Of a DNA stretch of 64,000 bases, positions 62,262 through 64,000 are shown in pieces (position 1 is the stretch's first letter; the number at the start of each line of letters is the position of its first letter). The stretch lies in NCBI GenBank assembly GCA_027924645.1, contig BSBN01000047.1, positions 1,364,001 through 1,428,000 on the forward strand, in the 5' to 3' direction. The DNA comes from Cunninghamia lanceolata. Taxonomy: Eukaryota > Streptophyta > Pinopsida > Cupressales > Cupressaceae. The notes beneath the pieces are model-generated. The model saw only the letters and a program-made list of their open reading frames with translations. It was not told the origin of the DNA and made no database searches. Both the position numbers and the translations under genes were made by a program.

Positions 62262-62301
62262 AAATAATAAAGTAATGCAATTATAAATTACTTTATTATT
62301 T
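62262..62301. repeat. Perfect 15-bp inverted repeat (hairpin)
   Basis: AAATAATAAAGTAAT (62262-62276) pairs exactly with ATTACTTTATTATTT (62287-62301) around a 10-base loop. Confidence 0.9.
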
Positions 62302-62345
62302 GTCACAAAGTTGTAAAAAAGTCAGAGATTGACAAATTTATAATA

Positions 62346-62383
62346 AATAGTAAAGTAAGTCATTTTGATTACTTTATTACTTA
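62346..62383. repeat. Second, imperfect hairpin with the same core
   Basis: AATAGTAAAGTAA (62346-62358) pairs with TTACTTTATTACTT (62369-62382) with one mismatch and a loop of about 10 bases. The AGTAAAGTAA-type core is shared with the hairpin 70 bases upstream. Confidence 0.7.
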
Positions 62384-63320
62384 TTCACACTGTTTCCTCA
62401 TCCCAAAATCATGCAAAATCAAGAGATGGAGTTAACTGAGCTATTTTGGGAGCTTTTGCATGATTTTTGGTCAAACTAGGAGTTTGGTGTACCACTTGGT
62501 CAAACTGAGTGTGAGGGATAGCTTGGAGCTATTTTTGCTCCTTTTTTGCAATTATGACCCTATTTTTTAGGGATTTTTATGCTTGCTCGTGGATCAGTTT
62601 TGGAGGAGATATTTTTAGGGGCAGTTGACTGCAATTGACCTTTTTAGGTATTTTTGTGAGCAGATTATATATTGGAGAAAAACTTATGTTTTTCTTGGTT
62701 CTTGCATTCTATTCTCTCTTACACATTTCAGAGAGGCAGAGTTTGTTTGTAACTCATTTTACAGATTTTATACAATACAATAGGTTACAGGTTATCTTTT
62801 TGCCTTAAATGTAGATTTTCCTTCATTTTCAGTAAGATCAAGTATTTACCTTCTCAATTGTGCTGTTCTATGAGTGATTGGATGAAATTTTATTGTGTTT
62901 TAATATTAGAACCTTTAAATCTTTGTCTCATTCATACTTGCATGCATTCAAAGCAATAAAAATCTCAAGTCTTAGGTTGTGTATTGGAATAATCTTATCT
63001 TTCATGTTGTGAGAACCCAATTTTCCTTCAGGAGAAAGTTTATTCAAGCCTTCCTTAGAATCATTTTTGTCGTCAAATTACTAAATTGATCTGTGTGGAT
63101 AGATATTCTAAAAATTGTTGTGAATTAGGGCTGCATATTTCTATCCTTTAGGTGCATCACCACCCATTTAACTTCCAGTTTTAGTATATCCATTAGAAAG
63201 CCTTTTTACCCTTTTCCTGCAAAGTCATTAATTTATTAGAGAATCAAAAGGGAACCAGCCCATAATTTGGACGTCTACTTTCACCATAGGGTACCCACAA
63301 CCTGAAAGTATTCCAATGTT
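62384..63320 (+). other. Possible LTR promoter/leader region, unbounded
   Basis: A GATTATATATTGGAG TATA-like box (about 62664) is followed by a pyrimidine-rich initiator-like stretch and U/GU-rich DNA, an arrangement common in plant LTRs. No TG...CA borders, PBS or partner copy could be placed, so this is weak. Confidence 0.25.
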
Positions 63321-63329
63321 ACACAGGAT

Positions 63330-63560
63330 TGCTGAGCTTTCCAACTTTGCATAATGGGTGCAATCCTAGTCGATAACAGTAACAACATTAGAGAGATCCT
63401 CATCAAAGAGGTCATCCTCACTCCATGAAGCAACATAAATCTCTTCATCCTCAATCAAAAGGATTTCATCTTGATAAGAAGTGGTGTTTGTAGTGAAAAC
63501 ACTAGCAATAGTTGTAATTGTAGAAATGTCATTCTTTACCCAACATTATTGCTTCTTTGG
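63330..63560 (-). pseudogene. Short coding-like minus-strand frame, unassigned
   Basis: A minus-strand frame of about 70 codons with Thr/Ile then acidic Glu/Asp-rich composition (YQDEILLIEDEEIYVASWSE) ends at TAG near 63370. Codon texture looks coding and it may be part of a gypsy polyprotein linker. No motif supports a name. Confidence 0.2.
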
Positions 63561-64000
63561 AGGTGGATCCATGGATAAATTTTGTATTTGCTTCACCATA
63601 ACATATTTTTTAGGGACCCATGAAGAAGTAGTGCATCTAGAATGAAATGTGATTTTTGAAACATAATGCCCTAATTCTTCTCTTGTTTCTTAGTACATGA
63701 GTGTTTTTTTCTTCATAAGGACCACTGTAAGGCATGCATATATCAAGACCTTGATTCTTATACATTGTATGCTATCAAATTTAAGGTTCCTTAGGCATTT
63801 TCTCTTCATAAGCTATAGAATGAGAAGGTGCATAAATAGTTACTTGATTTTTGCTCATATTTGTCCTTTGTCGTTTTTCTAGGTGAAACTTATCATCCTT
63901 TTACTCACATGGAGGCTCTTTTGGTCCATTCACAAATGTATTCAAAGTAAAATGAATCAAATTAGATAAAAAAATTAGATGGATCTCTATCAACTTTTAT
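63561..64000. other. No recognisable gene at the right window edge
   Basis: AT-rich. Scattered minus-strand coding-like stretches may belong with 63330-63560, but nothing is identifiable. Confidence 0.3.

Noticed and set aside
63260..63310. TTTGGACGTCTACTTTCACC as a gypsy primer-binding site after an LTR
   Set aside because: No LTR border could be placed next to it, and it lies in a coding-like minus-strand frame.

Overview
The window looks like gene-poor DNA from a large, repeat-rich seed-plant genome. Long LTRs (1.1 to 2.8 kb), many old and decayed insertions, deep nesting and almost no intact genes make a gymnosperm such as a conifer plausible. That is inference; no species-diagnostic locus is visible. 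I found no rRNA or tRNA gene, CRISPR array or bacterial-type feature. No gene is convincingly intact. The closest is the short Gag-like ORF of a non-autonomous element at 18401-19516.

Layout. (1) 1-535 is AT-rich and contains a foldback. (2) 536-12562 is a truncated minus-strand Ty3/gypsy element (here Z) with its 5' LTR at 11171-12562. It is interrupted inside its protease by a complete but dead Sirevirus-like Ty1/copia element, E1 (1756-8744). (3) 13427-21832 is a decayed AP2/ERF-type gene with two AP2 domains. It is split by a minus-strand non-autonomous copia/Sirevirus-like element, E2 (13927-21178), with a perfect ACTTC target duplication. E2 has no pol, but carries a four-zinc-knuckle Gag-like ORF and a second broken ORF of about 700 codons of unknown function. 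(4) 21990-57800 holds three same-strand copies (A, B, C/D) of a unit, X. X joins a gypsy integrase fragment to a cysteine-rich stretch resembling the SPARK ectodomain of receptor-like kinases. Each copy is broken by later insertions. Copy A has three solo LTRs (24549-25545, 26015-28662, 28765-29686). Copy B has a 436-bp LINE 3' fragment and a roughly 6.7-kb L1-type LINE (36847-46288), itself split by a 2.8-kb solo LTR. Copy C/D has E3 (48789-56257). E3 is a non-autonomous LTR element whose only recognisable gene is an antisense plant-mobile-domain (PMD) gene with its own TATA box and intron. A truncated copia gag-protease fragment (31063-32625) abuts copy B. (5) 57801-64000 has no recognisable gene, but holds telobox palindromes and AT-rich hairpins.

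The insertions give a relative history. Unit X, the AP2 gene and gypsy Z are older than the elements inside them, and the duplicated X copies supply empty sites that confirm several insertions. In-frame stops are strongly skewed to TAG, as expected from CHG (CAG) methylation followed by C-to-T decay. This is clearest in the glutamine-rich tail of the PMD gene. The most unusual objects are E2 with its extra ORF, E3 with its antisense PMD cassette, the integrase/SPARK unit in three copies, and the split tandem-AP2 pseudogene.
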